A stretch of 64,000 nucleotides of DNA, from assembly GCA_016871855.1 (NCBI GenBank), contig VHBQ01000002.1, positions 1-64,000 of the forward strand, read 5' to 3'. Origin of the DNA: Gemmatimonadota bacterium (GTDB lineage: Bacteria > Gemmatimonadota > Gemmatimonadetes > Gemmatimonadales > Gemmatimonadaceae). Position numbers and translations under genes: made by a program. Below, piece after piece: positions 8,264-19,318 of the stretch. Each line of letters opens with the position of its first letter. Positions within the stretch are counted from its first letter, which is position 1. The notes beneath the pieces are model-generated. The model was not told the origin of the DNA, made no database searches, and was given only the letters and a program-made list of their open reading frames with translations.

Positions 8264-10084
8264 TCACTCCCACTCAATCGTTCCCGGCGGCTTCGTCGTG
8301 ATGTCGAGCGCGAGACCGCTGACGCCGGACAGCGCGAGGATCTGCTCTCGCAACTCACCCAACAGACGCGCGGGCAGCGCGGCGGGCGTCGCGGTCATCG
8401 CACGCTCGGAGTGGATGGGCCGGATGATCACGTACTCGCGGCCGCGGCCGTCCACCTCGAGCGGCACCAGCACCGTGGGGCACTGCCAGATTTCGCCGTA
8501 AATGCCGTGCCGCCGCAGCCCTTCCATCACCAGATGGTCCGCTTCGCGGAGGAGGTCGAGCCGGTCGCGCGTCACCGTCGCCGCCAGCGGGCGTACGGCG
8601 CGTGGCGCGGCGTCGGCGAGGTTCCAGATGGCGCGATTGATGCCTGGCACCTGCTTGAACAGCCGCGCGGCCATCTCGAGCAAACGCGCCCACGGCGCGT
8701 CGCCGGAAACGAGCACCGGATGCTCGTACGAACGCAGATCCGCCTTCACTCCCACCGATTTGATGGGCAACACCTGCGCGGCGAGACCGTAGGCGGCGCC
8801 GACAGCCGTGGCCTCGGGCTCGATGCCGTCGAGTCCTTCGGTGAACGCCGCCCCCGTGCCGCACAGGAGGCGAACGCCGAGGCCGGGCCCCGGGAACGGA
8901 TGCCGCCAGACGAGATCATGCGCGAGCCCCATCTTCTCGCCCAGCTCCCGCACCTCGACCTTGTACAGTTCGGCCAGCGGCTCGACCACGCGCCCCTGCG
9001 CGATCATCTCCTCGATGATTGGCACGCGATTGTGGTGCGTCTTGATGGTGTCAGCGCGTTTGGTACCGCCCGTCTCGATGGTGTCGGGATAGATGGTTCC
9101 CTGCCCCAGCAGGTGATGGGCGATGCCCAGCGTGCGCGCTTCGCGCTCGAAGACGCTGATAAACGTGTTGCCGATGATCTTGCGCTTCTGCTCCGGTTCG
9201 ACGACGCCGCGCAGCGCCTCGAGGAAGTCCTCGCTCGCATCCACGAAGTGCAGGTTCCGGTCGAGGCCGAATTCGCGGAAGGTCTGGAGCACGTCGCGAC
9301 TCTCATCCTTGCGCATCAGTCCATTGTCCACGTGCAGGAGGTGCAGGCGGTCGGGGCCCAGCGCCTCGCCGAGCAGGCGCGCGGCGACCGTCGAGTCCAC
9401 GCCGCCGGACGCGAGCAGGAAGACCGACTGGTCGCCCACCTGCCGCCGCACGCGCTCCATCTCCTCGGCGATGTACTGCTCCATCGTCCAGGAGGGGCGG
9501 CAGCCGCAGATGCCGAGGACGAAGTTGCCGATCATCTCGTCGCCGTGGACGGTGTCGTCCACTTCCGGATGGAACTGGAAGCCGTAGCGGCGCAGCCGCT
9601 CCGACGCGATCGCCGCGAACCGATGCGGCTGACCGCCATCGCCGAGCGACGTGAAGCCGATCTCGTCGAAGTCCGGGCCGACGCTGGTCACGGAATCGAA
9701 GTGGCTCATCCAGACGCGCTCGACCGGCGCGAGACCCTGAAAGACCGGCGATTCGCCGCGCAGATGCAGGTCGGCGGGCCCCCACTCGCGCCCGCCGTGC
9801 ACCACCGTGCCGCCATAGTGCTTGGCGATCTCCTGATGGCCGAAGCAGAAGCCGAGGATGGGAGTGTCGAGATCGTAGATGGCGCGCGTGTAGTCCGAGT
9901 CCTCGCCATGCGACGAGAGACTCGGGCTGCCGGAGAGGATGATCCCCTTGTAGGCGGCGAAGCGCTCGATGGGATCGTCCGGTTGGCGAATCTCGGCAAG
10001 GACGTGCAGTCGGCGGACCTTGGTGGCGATCAGGTGGGCATACTGCCCGCCGAAGTCGATGACGGCGATGGCGTCGTGTGTCAT
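8264..10084 (-). CDS. guaA: GMP synthase (glutamine-hydrolysing), long form
   Basis: GuaA converts XMP, glutamine and ATP to GMP. The N-terminal class I glutamine amidotransferase domain has the nucleophile in GFCFGHQ and the His/Glu pair in FHPEVDD. The ATP-pyrophosphatase domain has the P-loop ASGGVDSTVAARLL near residue 230. The C-terminus keeps RPIHSERAMTA and ends KPPGTIEWE. At 606 residues it is about 80 longer than E. coli GuaA (525). The extra length lies in the C-terminal dimerisation region. The start is the ATG before THDAIAVIDFGGQ. A GH27 gene precedes it by 5 nt. Confidence 0.95.
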   Translation of the reverse strand: MTHDAIAVIDFGGQYAHLIATKVRRLHVLAEIRQPDDPIERFAAYKGIILSGSPSLSSHGEDSDYTRAIYDLDTPILGFCFGHQEIAKHYGGTVVHGGREWGPADLHLRGESPVFQGLAPVERVWMSHFDSVTSVGPDFDEIGFTSLGDGGQPHRFAAIASERLRRYGFQFHPEVDDTVHGDEMIGNFVLGICGCRPSWTMEQYIAEEMERVRRQVGDQSVFLLASGGVDSTVAARLLGEALGPDRLHLLHVDNGLMRKDESRDVLQTFREFGLDRNLHFVDASEDFLEALRGVVEPEQKRKIIGNTFISVFEREARTLGIAHHLLGQGTIYPDTIETGGTKRADTIKTHHNRVPIIEEMIAQGRVVEPLAELYKVEVRELGEKMGLAHDLVWRHPFPGPGLGVRLLCGTGAAFTEGLDGIEPEATAVGAAYGLAAQVLPIKSVGVKADLRSYEHPVLVSGDAPWARLLEMAARLFKQVPGINRAIWNLADAAPRAVRPLAATVTRDRLDLLREADHLVMEGLRRHGIYGEIWQCPTVLVPLEVDGRGREYVIIRPIHSERAMTATPAALPARLLGELREQILALSGVSGLALDITTKPPGTIEWE

Positions 10085-10089
10085 GGTGG

Positions 10090-11295
10090 TCAGTCGGTCG
10101 CGGGCCAGACGCGGAGCATCACGACGCCGTGGGAGGGGACCAGCGCAGTATAGGTCGGGTCGGCGATCACCTGCTCGGTGTGCTGCCACAGGTCGCGCAC
10201 GCGCACCTTCTCCGCCCGGACGCCGACCGTGCGCCAGCGCGTGGTGATCGGGGATGGGACGCTGGCGCGATTGAACAGGAGCACCGCGCGCGATCCGTCG
10301 GCGAGGGGCTTCACCCAGACCTGCAGTTCGCTTGGCGACGCCTGCACGAGCTTCCCCTGCACGCCGAGAGAGTCCTGGTCGACGGCGATGACGTCGCGAT
10401 TGAGGAGGATCTCGCGGATGTCGGTGGCGGCGCGCGTCGAGTCCAACATCTGGCGCACGTCGTTGCCGGCGATCAGCGGCGCGGCCATCATCGCCCAGAG
10501 GCTGAAGTGGGCCCGATACTCGTTGCGGGTCATGCCGCCGTTGCCGACCTCGAGCATGTCCGGATCGTTCCACGCCCCCGGCCGGGCCACGTGCCAGTAC
10601 TGCGCGTTCAGGTCGACGAGCGTGACCACGCTCGACCAGCGGTCCTGAATGTCGCCCGTCGTACGCCACAGATTGCCGACCGCCGGGGCCCATTCCCACG
10701 GCTGGTTGCTCCCCCATTCACAGATGCTGAAAACGATCTTGCGCCCCGACTTCGCCAGGGCCTCGCCGAAAATCGTGTACTGCGTCTTCGCGTCGAGGCC
10801 CTCGGAGTTGCACCAGTCGATCTTCACGTAGTCGACGCCCCAGGCCGCGTAGGTCCTCGCGTCCAGCGCCTCGTAGCCGTAGCTCCCCGGGCGCCCCTCG
10901 CACGTCTTGCGGCCGGCGTCGGTGTAAAGCCCGAACTTCAATCCCTTCGCATGCACGTAGTCGGCCAGCGCCTTCATGCCACGGGGGAACCGCGTCGAGT
11001 CGGCAATGATGGTCCCGTCGACCGCCCGCGCCACCTGCCAGCAGTCGTCGATCGTGACGTACTGGTAGCCCGCGTCGCGCATTCCCGTGGCCACCATCGC
11101 ATCGGCCGTCTCGCGGATGAGCTGCTCGCTGACGTTGCAACCAAACTTGTTCCAGCTGTTCCAGCCCATCGGGGGCGTGCGGGCGAGCCCGTTGTCGACT
11201 GGTGGCGCCGCGGGGCGCGCGCCCAGCACCGCGACGATGAGCATGAGCAGCGCCGCCGGCACAGCGGCGCGCGAAAGCGAGCGGGTCACGGGCAA
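10090..11295 (-). CDS. Secreted GH27 alpha-galactosidase
   Basis: This glycoside hydrolase of 401 residues has a Sec signal peptide (about residues 1-28, ending ARPAA). The mature protein opens with GLARTPPMGWNSWN, the family 27 signature. The nucleophile is the Asp of YVKIDWC and the acid/base is in NDPDMLEVG. A C-terminal beta-sandwich follows (about 290-401). It should release terminal alpha-linked galactose (or N-acetylgalactosamine) outside the cytoplasm. It is 5 nt upstream of guaA on the same strand, a functionally unexpected pairing. Confidence 0.93.
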   Translation of the reverse strand: MPVTRSLSRAAVPAALLMLIVAVLGARPAAPPVDNGLARTPPMGWNSWNKFGCNVSEQLIRETADAMVATGMRDAGYQYVTIDDCWQVARAVDGTIIADSTRFPRGMKALADYVHAKGLKFGLYTDAGRKTCEGRPGSYGYEALDARTYAAWGVDYVKIDWCNSEGLDAKTQYTIFGEALAKSGRKIVFSICEWGSNQPWEWAPAVGNLWRTTGDIQDRWSSVVTLVDLNAQYWHVARPGAWNDPDMLEVGNGGMTRNEYRAHFSLWAMMAAPLIAGNDVRQMLDSTRAATDIREILLNRDVIAVDQDSLGVQGKLVQASPSELQVWVKPLADGSRAVLLFNRASVPSPITTRWRTVGVRAEKVRVRDLWQHTEQVIADPTYTALVPSHGVVMLRVWPATD

Positions 11296-11401
11296 TGCCC
11301 TCGGTAGGAGCTGGGGGGCACGATGGAACGACGTGCCGGAAACTGCCGCGCGTCACCGCGACGGGCAACCGCCCGCCCGCCGCCTTGCCTGGACCTCGCG
11401 C

Positions 11402-11887
11402 TTAGGCGGAGATGTCCACCACGCGAATGGCGTGCCCCGTCGCGGCGACGAACCGCTCCGCATCGGCGTGCGTCACCGACAGCGTTGCGGTGTTCACCAG
11501 CGGGTGACAGTGAAACGCCTCGGCCGCCCAGATGTCGCGGTCAATGAACACTTCGACGGCGTGGCCGGGATCGTTCACAAGGGCGAGCAGTGAGACGCAG
11601 CCGGGTTCGATGCCCAGACAACGCTTCAGGCGGTCGGCCGAACCAAAGCTCGGTCGCTCGAAGCCCGTGCTCGACGCGAGCGCCCGGAGATCGACCGGCT
11701 TGTTCGCGCCGACCACCACGAGCGCCTGCCGGTGCCCCTTCTTGTCGCGCAGGAACAGGTTCTTGGTCGGCGCGCCGGCGAGCGGCGGCACGAGCCGCTC
11801 CACATCCTCGATGGTCGCCACCGGCGGATGCTCAACGCGCGGGCAGGTTATGCCGAGCGAGGAGAGGAAGGCGTCGAGGTCAGCCAT
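11402..11887 (-). CDS. Prolyl-tRNA editing family deacylase (ProXp-ala/PrdX-like)
   Basis: This is a stand-alone YbaK/INS-type aminoacyl-tRNA deacylase of 161 residues. Members hydrolyse mischarged tRNA, and ProXp-ala clears Ala-tRNA(Pro). Supporting motifs are EHPPVATIEDVERLV, the hallmark TKNLFLRDKKG near residue 42, and LGIEPGCVSLLALVND. The C-terminus (FHCHPLVNTATLSV) is also conserved. It overlaps the upstream 52-aa gene by 8 nt, so it is read as the last gene of the feo run, though a functional link to iron is not implied. Confidence 0.88.
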   Translation of the reverse strand: MADLDAFLSSLGITCPRVEHPPVATIEDVERLVPPLAGAPTKNLFLRDKKGHRQALVVVGANKPVDLRALASSTGFERPSFGSADRLKRCLGIEPGCVSLLALVNDPGHAVEVFIDRDIWAAEAFHCHPLVNTATLSVTHADAERFVAATGHAIRVVDISA

Positions 11888-12038
11888 TCGGCGCCGCTCC
11901 CGCGCCGCGCTTGGTGGCGCGCCCCAGGCTGACCAGCGGCGACTTCACGGGCTTTGGTCGCCGTCGGCGCACGAGATACGCCACCGCCACGATGACGGCG
12001 ACCGCGACCAACAGGTCCTGCCAGCCGAGCGCGCTCAC
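11880..12038 (-). CDS. Small FeoB-linked single-span membrane protein (52 aa)
   Basis: The gene starts at a GTG whose last bases form the feoB stop (GTGA, 4-nt overlap). It encodes one transmembrane helix (WQDLLVAVAVIVAVAYLV), then RRRRPKP and a basic cytosolic tail, which would orient the N-terminus outward. In position it resembles the short FeoB-associated Cys-rich membrane proteins of other phyla, but it contains no cysteine. Coupling to feoB suggests it assists or regulates the transporter; that is inference. Confidence 0.7.
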   Translation of the reverse strand: MSALGWQDLLVAVAVIVAVAYLVRRRRPKPVKSPLVSLGRATKRGAGAAPNG

Positions 12039-14218
12039 GATGCGTACCCCAGCAGGCGCCCGCCCTGATAGACGGCGAATGACGCGCCCCACGCCATCGC
12101 ATTCATCAGGAGCAGCATCGCGATGGGCCATCGCCACGAGTTCGTCTCGCGACGCACGACGGCCAGCGTGGACATGCACTGACAGGCCAGCACGTAGAAG
12201 ACCATCAGACTCAGACCGGTGAGCGGCGTGTACGCCAGGCGGCCGGTGCGGGTGTCCACCGTTTCGCGCAGGATCTCTCGCAGCGGCTGCACGTCTTCGT
12301 CCGTGCTCTCGAGATTGAACACGGTGGCCATCGTGGACACCATCACCTCGCGCGCAGCCAGCGAGGTGATCAGGCCGATGCCGATCCGCCAGTCGAAGCC
12401 CAGCGGCGCGATGGCCGGCTCGATGAACTTCCCCGCCCGGCCGGCGAAGGAGTGCTCGAGCGACGCGGAGGCGATCTCGCGGTCGACCTGCGCCACTCGC
12501 GCAGTGTCCGCGACCGCCGCGGCTGCCGTCCGCTGCGTCTCGAGCGCGCGCACCGCGTCGCTCCCCTTCGGATAGCTCGCGAGGAACCAGAGCACGACGG
12601 TGATCGCGAGGATCACGGTGCCGGCATTGCGCGTGAAGAGGATGCTGCGCTCGCGCACCGTGATGAAGACCGAACGCCAGGCCGGCACCCGATACGGCGG
12701 CAGTTCCATCACGTAGAGCGGGAACCCGCCCTTCAGCACGGTGCGCTTCAGCCCCCACGCCACAACGATCGCCGCCACGATGCCGAGGAAGTACATCGCG
12801 AAGAGCGTCAATCCCGGCAGGGTGATGAAGCCGATCCAACGGTTGGGCACGAACGCGCCGATCAGCAGCGCGAACACCGGGAGCCGCGCGCTGCACGACA
12901 TGAAGGGGGCAATCATGATCGTGGCGAAGCGGTCGCGCCGACTGTCGATGCTGCGCGTCGCCATGATCCCGGGAATCGCACAGGCAAACGACGAGAGCAA
13001 CGGGATGAACGAGCGCCCGGAGAGCCCCACGCGTGACATCACGCGGTCCATGATGAAGGCCGCGCGCGCCATGTAGCCGGTGTCCTCAAGGATCGAGAGG
13101 AACAGGAACAGGATCGCGATCTGCGGCACGAAGGTGAGCGTCGTGCCGACACCCGCGATGACCCCGTCCACGAGCAGCGAGCGCAGGGGGCCGTCGGCCA
13201 TCGCGCCGCCGACCGCCTGCCCGACGCGCTGCATGCCCCAGTCGATGCCGTCCATTAGCGGCTGCGCCCAGGCAAAGACCGACTGGAAGACGGCGCCCAT
13301 CAGCAGCACGAAGATCACCGGCCCCCAAACGCGATGCGTGAGGACGCGGTCGATCGCCTCGCGGCGCGAGTCGCGGTGCGCGCCCGCGGGCGCGTTCACG
13401 ACTTCCTCGACGATGGCGGAAATCGCGTCGTATCGTCCGGCGACATCCCCCGACCGCCACCCCGGCGAGAACTCGTCGAGCCGCCGGGCCAGCAGGTGCG
13501 CGTCGGCCAGCGTTTCCGGCGCCACGTGGCGGGCCAGCGCCTCGTCGTCGCCGTGATCGAGCAGGAGGGCCACGGCCAAGTCGCGGCGGGCGCGGTCGGG
13601 CAGGTCCTCGCGGTGCGGCAAGCGCTGCTCAAGGCGATCGATCACGCGCTCGAGGTGAGCGGGCCAGCGGCGAAAATGGCGCGACGACGGCTTCACATCG
13701 CGGATCATCAGCGCGCGCAGGGCGTCCAGTCCCTCGCCGCGAGCCGCCGAGATGCCCACAACGGGCACCGCGAGCTGCCGTTCCAGCGCCGCGATGTCGA
13801 CCGAGAGTCCGCGCTCGGCGGCCGCATCCATCATGTTCAACGCGAGAATCAGCGGGCGGCCGAGTTCGATGACCTGCAGCGCGAGGTAGAGGTGGCGATC
13901 CAGATTCGTCGCGTCCACCACGAACACGATCAGGTCCGGCGGCGGCGTATCATCCTGTAGGCCCAGCAGCACATCCCGGACGACCATCTCGTCTGGCGAC
14001 GCGGGCTGGAGGCTGTAGCTCCCCGGCAGGTCGATGAGTTCCGCGCGCACTCCGCCGGGCAGCTCGCAGCTGCCGGTCTTCTTCTCGACGGTGACACCTG
14101 GGTAGTTCGCCACCTTCTGGCGCAGGCCGGTGAGCGCGTTGAACAGCGTGGACTTCCCCGCATTGGGATTGCCCAGAATCGCTATGCGCCGGAGGCGCGG
14201 CTCAGCTCGCGCGGACAT
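12035..14218 (-). CDS. feoB: Ferrous iron transporter FeoB
   Basis: FeoB is the inner-membrane Fe(II) permease with a cytosolic G-protein domain. The 727-residue product starts MSARAEPRLRR and has the P-loop GNPNAGKST near residue 19. The G2/G3 region (NYPGVTVEKK, DLPGSYSL) and the G4-like NMMD follow. The C-terminal half has the gate motifs (ILFLFLSILEDTGYMARAAFIMD and SSFACAIPGIMATR) and several membrane spans. The ATG at 14218 overlaps the feoA stop by 17 nt. It belongs to dtxR-feoA-feoB-small protein and is likely repressed by the DtxR-type regulator when iron is sufficient. Confidence 0.96.
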   Translation of the reverse strand: MSARAEPRLRRIAILGNPNAGKSTLFNALTGLRQKVANYPGVTVEKKTGSCELPGGVRAELIDLPGSYSLQPASPDEMVVRDVLLGLQDDTPPPDLIVFVVDATNLDRHLYLALQVIELGRPLILALNMMDAAAERGLSVDIAALERQLAVPVVGISAARGEGLDALRALMIRDVKPSSRHFRRWPAHLERVIDRLEQRLPHREDLPDRARRDLAVALLLDHGDDEALARHVAPETLADAHLLARRLDEFSPGWRSGDVAGRYDAISAIVEEVVNAPAGAHRDSRREAIDRVLTHRVWGPVIFVLLMGAVFQSVFAWAQPLMDGIDWGMQRVGQAVGGAMADGPLRSLLVDGVIAGVGTTLTFVPQIAILFLFLSILEDTGYMARAAFIMDRVMSRVGLSGRSFIPLLSSFACAIPGIMATRSIDSRRDRFATIMIAPFMSCSARLPVFALLIGAFVPNRWIGFITLPGLTLFAMYFLGIVAAIVVAWGLKRTVLKGGFPLYVMELPPYRVPAWRSVFITVRERSILFTRNAGTVILAITVVLWFLASYPKGSDAVRALETQRTAAAAVADTARVAQVDREIASASLEHSFAGRAGKFIEPAIAPLGFDWRIGIGLITSLAAREVMVSTMATVFNLESTDEDVQPLREILRETVDTRTGRLAYTPLTGLSLMVFYVLACQCMSTLAVVRRETNSWRWPIAMLLLMNAMAWGASFAVYQGGRLLGYAS

Positions 14219-14462
14219 CGATGTGGCGGGCCTCCGAGCGGCGCAGCGAGAGGTGCACGCCCCGCACGGCGATCTCAATCGGGTCGCCGAGCGGCGCCCG
14301 TCGAATCAGCTCCACCTCGGTGCCCGGAATCAGCCCGAGTTCCATCAGTCGGCGCGTCACCGCCGGCGGACAGTCGAGACTCACGATGACGGCGCGCTCG
14401 CCAGCCGTTAGCTCGTCGAGCGCGAGCGTCCCCGCGTCTGGTTGCTTCGCGCGACGCTTCAT
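14202..14462 (-). CDS. feoA: FeoA domain protein
   Basis: This 86-residue SH3-like protein acts with FeoB in ferrous iron uptake. The fold is indicated by LTAGERAVIVSLDCPPAVTR, RLMELGLIPGTEVELIRRAPLGDP and the C-terminal strand LSLRRSEARHIDV. Its ATG overlaps the regulator stop by 4 nt (ATGA), showing tight coupling to the upstream dtxR-type gene. Confidence 0.93.
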   Translation of the reverse strand: MKRRAKQPDAGTLALDELTAGERAVIVSLDCPPAVTRRLMELGLIPGTEVELIRRAPLGDPIEIAVRGVHLSLRRSEARHIDVRAS

Positions 14463-15010
14463 GCGCGCTGCGGCGCCCGGCCGATCGGGGTGATCAGTGA
14501 GTCGCGCAGGCAGGTCGCCCCGCACAGGTCGCAGGCCCCCGGCTCGTGCTCCTTGCACGAACGCGGGCTGTTGCGGTACGCGTCGCGGAACTGGGCGGCG
14601 GCGGGGTGCTTGGAGCGCATGAACGTGGTGAGCCGCAGGAGTTCGACGGAGACCTCCGGACTCACCAGGTGCTCGATCATGCAGGCATCCTCGTGCGCGA
14701 CCTCTTCCGGGATGCCAAGAATCTCCGTCAAGAACATCGACAGAACGCGCCGGCTCGACTCCGTACGCGAGGCGAAACCCGATCCGTCGCTCGTCAGTTC
14801 CACGTACCCGTAGCGTTCGTGGCGCACCAAGCCGCGCTTCTCGAGCGACCGGAGCATCGAGGTCACGCCACTCTTCGACACGCCGAGGTGCTCAGCGATG
14901 TCGCCAACGCGGGCGTGCCCCTTCTCGGCCTTGAGCAGCGAAACGGTCTGGAGGTAATGGGCCATCGAGTGCGAGACTTCTTTTTCGCTGTACCGCTTCC
15001 AGATCTCCAT
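14459..15010 (-). CDS. DtxR/MntR-family metal-dependent repressor with C-terminal Cys cluster
   Basis: This 183-residue regulator has an N-terminal winged helix (VGDIAEHLGVSKSGVTSMLRSLEKRGLV), then a metal-binding dimerisation helix region (ACMIEHLVSPEVSVELL). The tail carries four cysteines in C-x7-C-x2-C-x3-C near residues 155-170, absent from classical DtxR and IdeR; it may hold zinc or an Fe-S cluster (inference). It is the first gene of the feo operon. A perfect palindrome over its -10 box suggests autoregulation and iron control of feoAB. Confidence 0.9.
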   Translation of the reverse strand: MEIWKRYSEKEVSHSMAHYLQTVSLLKAEKGHARVGDIAEHLGVSKSGVTSMLRSLEKRGLVRHERYGYVELTSDGSGFASRTESSRRVLSMFLTEILGIPEEVAHEDACMIEHLVSPEVSVELLRLTTFMRSKHPAAAQFRDAYRNSPRSCKEHEPGACDLCGATCLRDSLITPIGRAPQRA

Positions 15011-15039
15011 CGCGGCCCCTCTGTATGGCTGGCTTAAGA

Positions 15040-15059
15040 GTGTTAAGGTATCTTAACAC
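15040..15059. promoter_or_regulatory. Palindromic operator upstream of dtxR-feoAB
   Basis: The sequence GTGTTAAG-GTAT-CTTAACAC is a perfect 8-bp inverted repeat around a 4-nt spacer, 30-49 nt before the regulator start. It covers the predicted -10 box, so a bound dimer would block transcription. Size and symmetry fit a DtxR/MntR-family site, though the bases differ from the corynebacterial consensus. Confidence 0.75.
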
Positions 15060-15078
15060 CCTACTTTTCTAGAGGCAA
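15050..15078 (-). promoter_or_regulatory. Sigma-70-like promoter of dtxR-feoA-feoB
   Basis: On the minus strand TTGCCT (15073-15078) and TAAGAT (15050-15055) are separated by exactly 17 nt. Transcription would start about 35 nt before the dtxR ATG. The -10 lies inside the palindromic operator. Confidence 0.6.
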
Positions 15079-15160
15079 ATCGCGCGACCACGCGGCACCC
15101 GAACCGCTTGTAGATTGCGCGCGTCGGGTACCGGATAGCCCCAGTCAACAGCGAGGCAAC

Positions 15161-15973
15161 ATGCGTAATCGTCGGGTGATGTGGGTGGTGGCCGTCCTGA
15201 TCACGCTGGGGTCGGCCGTCTACCAGCGAATGACGGGACCGACGTATCCCGCCCGGGGCACCGTGCAGATTGGCGGGCAGGAACTGAAGCTCCGGCTCAA
15301 CCGCACGCACGCGGGTCCGGGCGACCAGCCCGTGGTGATCGCCGCCCCCAACAAGTTGCTGCGCGGCGAGGTTGCCTGGCGCCGGTACCCCACGCAGGAC
15401 GCGTGGCAGATGATCCCCCTCGTGCGCGCCGGCGACACGCTGCGCGCCTCGCTTCCCCACCAACCCGTGGCCGGCAAGCTGGAGTATCAGGCGCACCTGA
15501 TGGTCGGCACCGAATCGGCGGTCTTCCCCGAGCGCCCGGCGATCACGCGCTTCCGCGACGCCGTCCCAGCGTACGTGCTCATTCCGCATGTGGCGGCGAT
15601 GTTCTTCTTCATGCTTTTCGCCGCCGCCGCGGCGCTCGGCGCGATGGCACGCGCCCCCGAAGCGCGCCGCGACGCCCGCATCGGTATGGCGCTGCTCGCC
15701 GTCGGCGGGTTCGTGCTCGGGCCGTTGATGCAGTACATCGCGTTCGGCGCCTGGTGGACGGGAGTGCCCTTCGGCTGGGACCTGACCGACAACAAGACGC
15801 TGTTCGCCGCCGTCGCGTGGGCGTTCGTCGCCTGGCGGATGCGGGGCGGGCGTGACGCGCGCACCGAGATGATCATTGCCGCCGTAGTGACGCTCGGTGT
15901 CTTCGCGATTCCACACAGCACCTGGGGCTCCGAGATCGACTGGAGCAAGATGCCGACGACGCCGACCGGCTAG
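15161..15973 (+). CDS. Conserved multi-span membrane protein of unknown function
   Basis: I do not recognise a named family. The 270-residue product has an N-terminal span or signal (MWVVAVLITLGSAVY) and an exported beta-rich domain of about 100 residues. About four membrane helices follow between residues 140 and 260 (e.g. PHVAAMFFFMLFAAAAALGAM and GFVLGPLMQYIAFGAWW). The segment WWTGVPFGWDLTDNKT sits between spans. It is divergent from dtxR-feoAB across a 150-nt spacer. No terminator was seen between it and the convergent tRNA. Confidence 0.65.
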   Translation: MRNRRVMWVVAVLITLGSAVYQRMTGPTYPARGTVQIGGQELKLRLNRTHAGPGDQPVVIAAPNKLLRGEVAWRRYPTQDAWQMIPLVRAGDTLRASLPHQPVAGKLEYQAHLMVGTESAVFPERPAITRFRDAVPAYVLIPHVAAMFFFMLFAAAAALGAMARAPEARRDARIGMALLAVGGFVLGPLMQYIAFGAWWTGVPFGWDLTDNKTLFAAVAWAFVAWRMRGGRDARTEMIIAAVVTLGVFAIPHSTWGSEIDWSKMPTTPTG

Positions 15974-16010
15974 CCCGATACGCGCACGCGGGGTTGGTAC
16001 TCGCGTGCAG

Positions 16011-16094
16011 TGCCCAGAGTGGGGATCGAACCCACATGAGGTTGCCCTCGCGGGATTTTGAGTCCCGTGCGTCTGCCAGTTCCGCCATCCGGGC
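16011..16094 (-). tRNA. tRNA-Leu (anticodon CAA)
   Basis: The 84-nt gene folds as a class II tRNA. The acceptor stem is GCCCGGA paired with TCTGGGC. The anticodon loop CTCAAAA is closed by CGGGA/TCCCG. A long variable arm (GAGGGCAACCTC) and a T-arm with GTTCGATCC follow. Anticodon CAA reads UUG leucine codons. The 3' CCA is not encoded. Confidence 0.95.
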
Positions 16095-16312
16095 GCGCGG
16101 CCGGCACCGAGTGCCCGCAACGCATCGAGGAAGATAGCCACCGCCGCCAGTCGATTCTACTCCGGCGGGCGCTCCCCTGGCCTGGCGCAGCGAGCCGCTG
16201 CTGAGGCTGATGGCGCACCGCGCGAGCGCTAGATTACTCTCTCGACGGCCAGCAATCGTTGCCCCCCGTGCTGAGTCGAATGCCCATCGCCGGTGGGCGC
16301 ATTCACGGCTGA

Positions 16313-18568
<2,256 letters not shown>

Positions 18569-18595
18569 GCGGCGGGCGAATCGCACAAAAACACG

Positions 18596-18621
18596 AAGGG
18601 CCGCCCGCGTGGGCGGCCCTT
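18596..18621. terminator. Bidirectional intrinsic terminator between icd and the Spy-like gene
   Basis: An 11-bp perfect stem (AAGGGCCGCCC with its complement) has a 4-nt loop. It is followed by CTGTTT on the plus strand and by CGTGTTTTTG on the minus strand, so it can serve both convergent genes. Confidence 0.8.
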
Positions 18622-18643
18622 CTGTTTCACACGTGCATCGGAG

Positions 18644-19318
18644 CTACGGCAGCATCTCCTCTGGCGGCACCGGCGCGCCTGGACGGGCGCCAGGACGCGG
18701 CGGACGCTGGCCCTGACGAACGCCGGCACCCGGCTGGCCCATTCCCGGGCGCATACCCTGCCCCATTCCCTGACCCATCGGCCGCGCGCCCGGGTTCTGG
18801 CCGCGCGCGCCCGCCCGCGCGCGCATGTCCTCCATGCGGCGCCGCATCTGCTCCTGGATCCCGAGGAAACGCGCGCGCTGCATCGGGCTCAGGTACCCGG
18901 CGAGTTCCTTCTGCTCCTGCTCCACCAGCTCGAAGCGCTGCCGCTGGATGCCCAGCATCTTGTCGAGCGCGGACGCGACCTTGGCCTGATTGGTCGTGTC
19001 ACCGGCGAGCAGCATGTCGCGCATTCCCATGCGGGCGTCGCGCTCCTGCTCGACGAGGAGGCGCCGCTTCTCCTCAAACTTCTTGTTCGTCGCCTGCAGC
19101 TTGGCGAACTGGTCGTCGGTCAGCTTCAGCTGGTTCTTCAGCTGCGTGCCGATCCGATCGCGGATCTGCTGCTCCAACTGCTCCCGGTTGGCTGGCGTGC
19201 GCATCATCGCCCGCTGGCCGGGCTGCCCGGCCGGCGCCGGCGCGGCTGGCGGGTTCTGTGCCACCGCCGTTCCGGCGACCAGGCCCAGCGCGAGTCCCAC
19301 GCGAATCAGGTGCTTCAT
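18644..19318 (-). CDS. Spy/CpxP-like periplasmic protein
   Basis: This exported protein has 224 residues and a clear signal peptide (MKHLIRVGLALGLVAGTAVAQ). The mature part is helical with LTDDQFAKLQATNKKFEEKR and LSPMQRARFLGIQEQMRRR, which resemble the two LTxxQ segments of Spy/CpxP chaperones. The C-terminus is a Gly/Pro/Met/Arg/Gln-rich low-complexity tail of about 60 residues. Its ATG overlaps the anti-sigma stop (ATGA), making it the third gene of a sigma/anti-sigma/periplasmic-sensor operon. A role in envelope-stress sensing is inferred from this context. Confidence 0.75.
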   Translation of the reverse strand: MKHLIRVGLALGLVAGTAVAQNPPAAPAPAGQPGQRAMMRTPANREQLEQQIRDRIGTQLKNQLKLTDDQFAKLQATNKKFEEKRRLLVEQERDARMGMRDMLLAGDTTNQAKVASALDKMLGIQRQRFELVEQEQKELAGYLSPMQRARFLGIQEQMRRRMEDMRARAGARGQNPGARPMGQGMGQGMRPGMGQPGAGVRQGQRPPRPGARPGAPVPPEEMLP

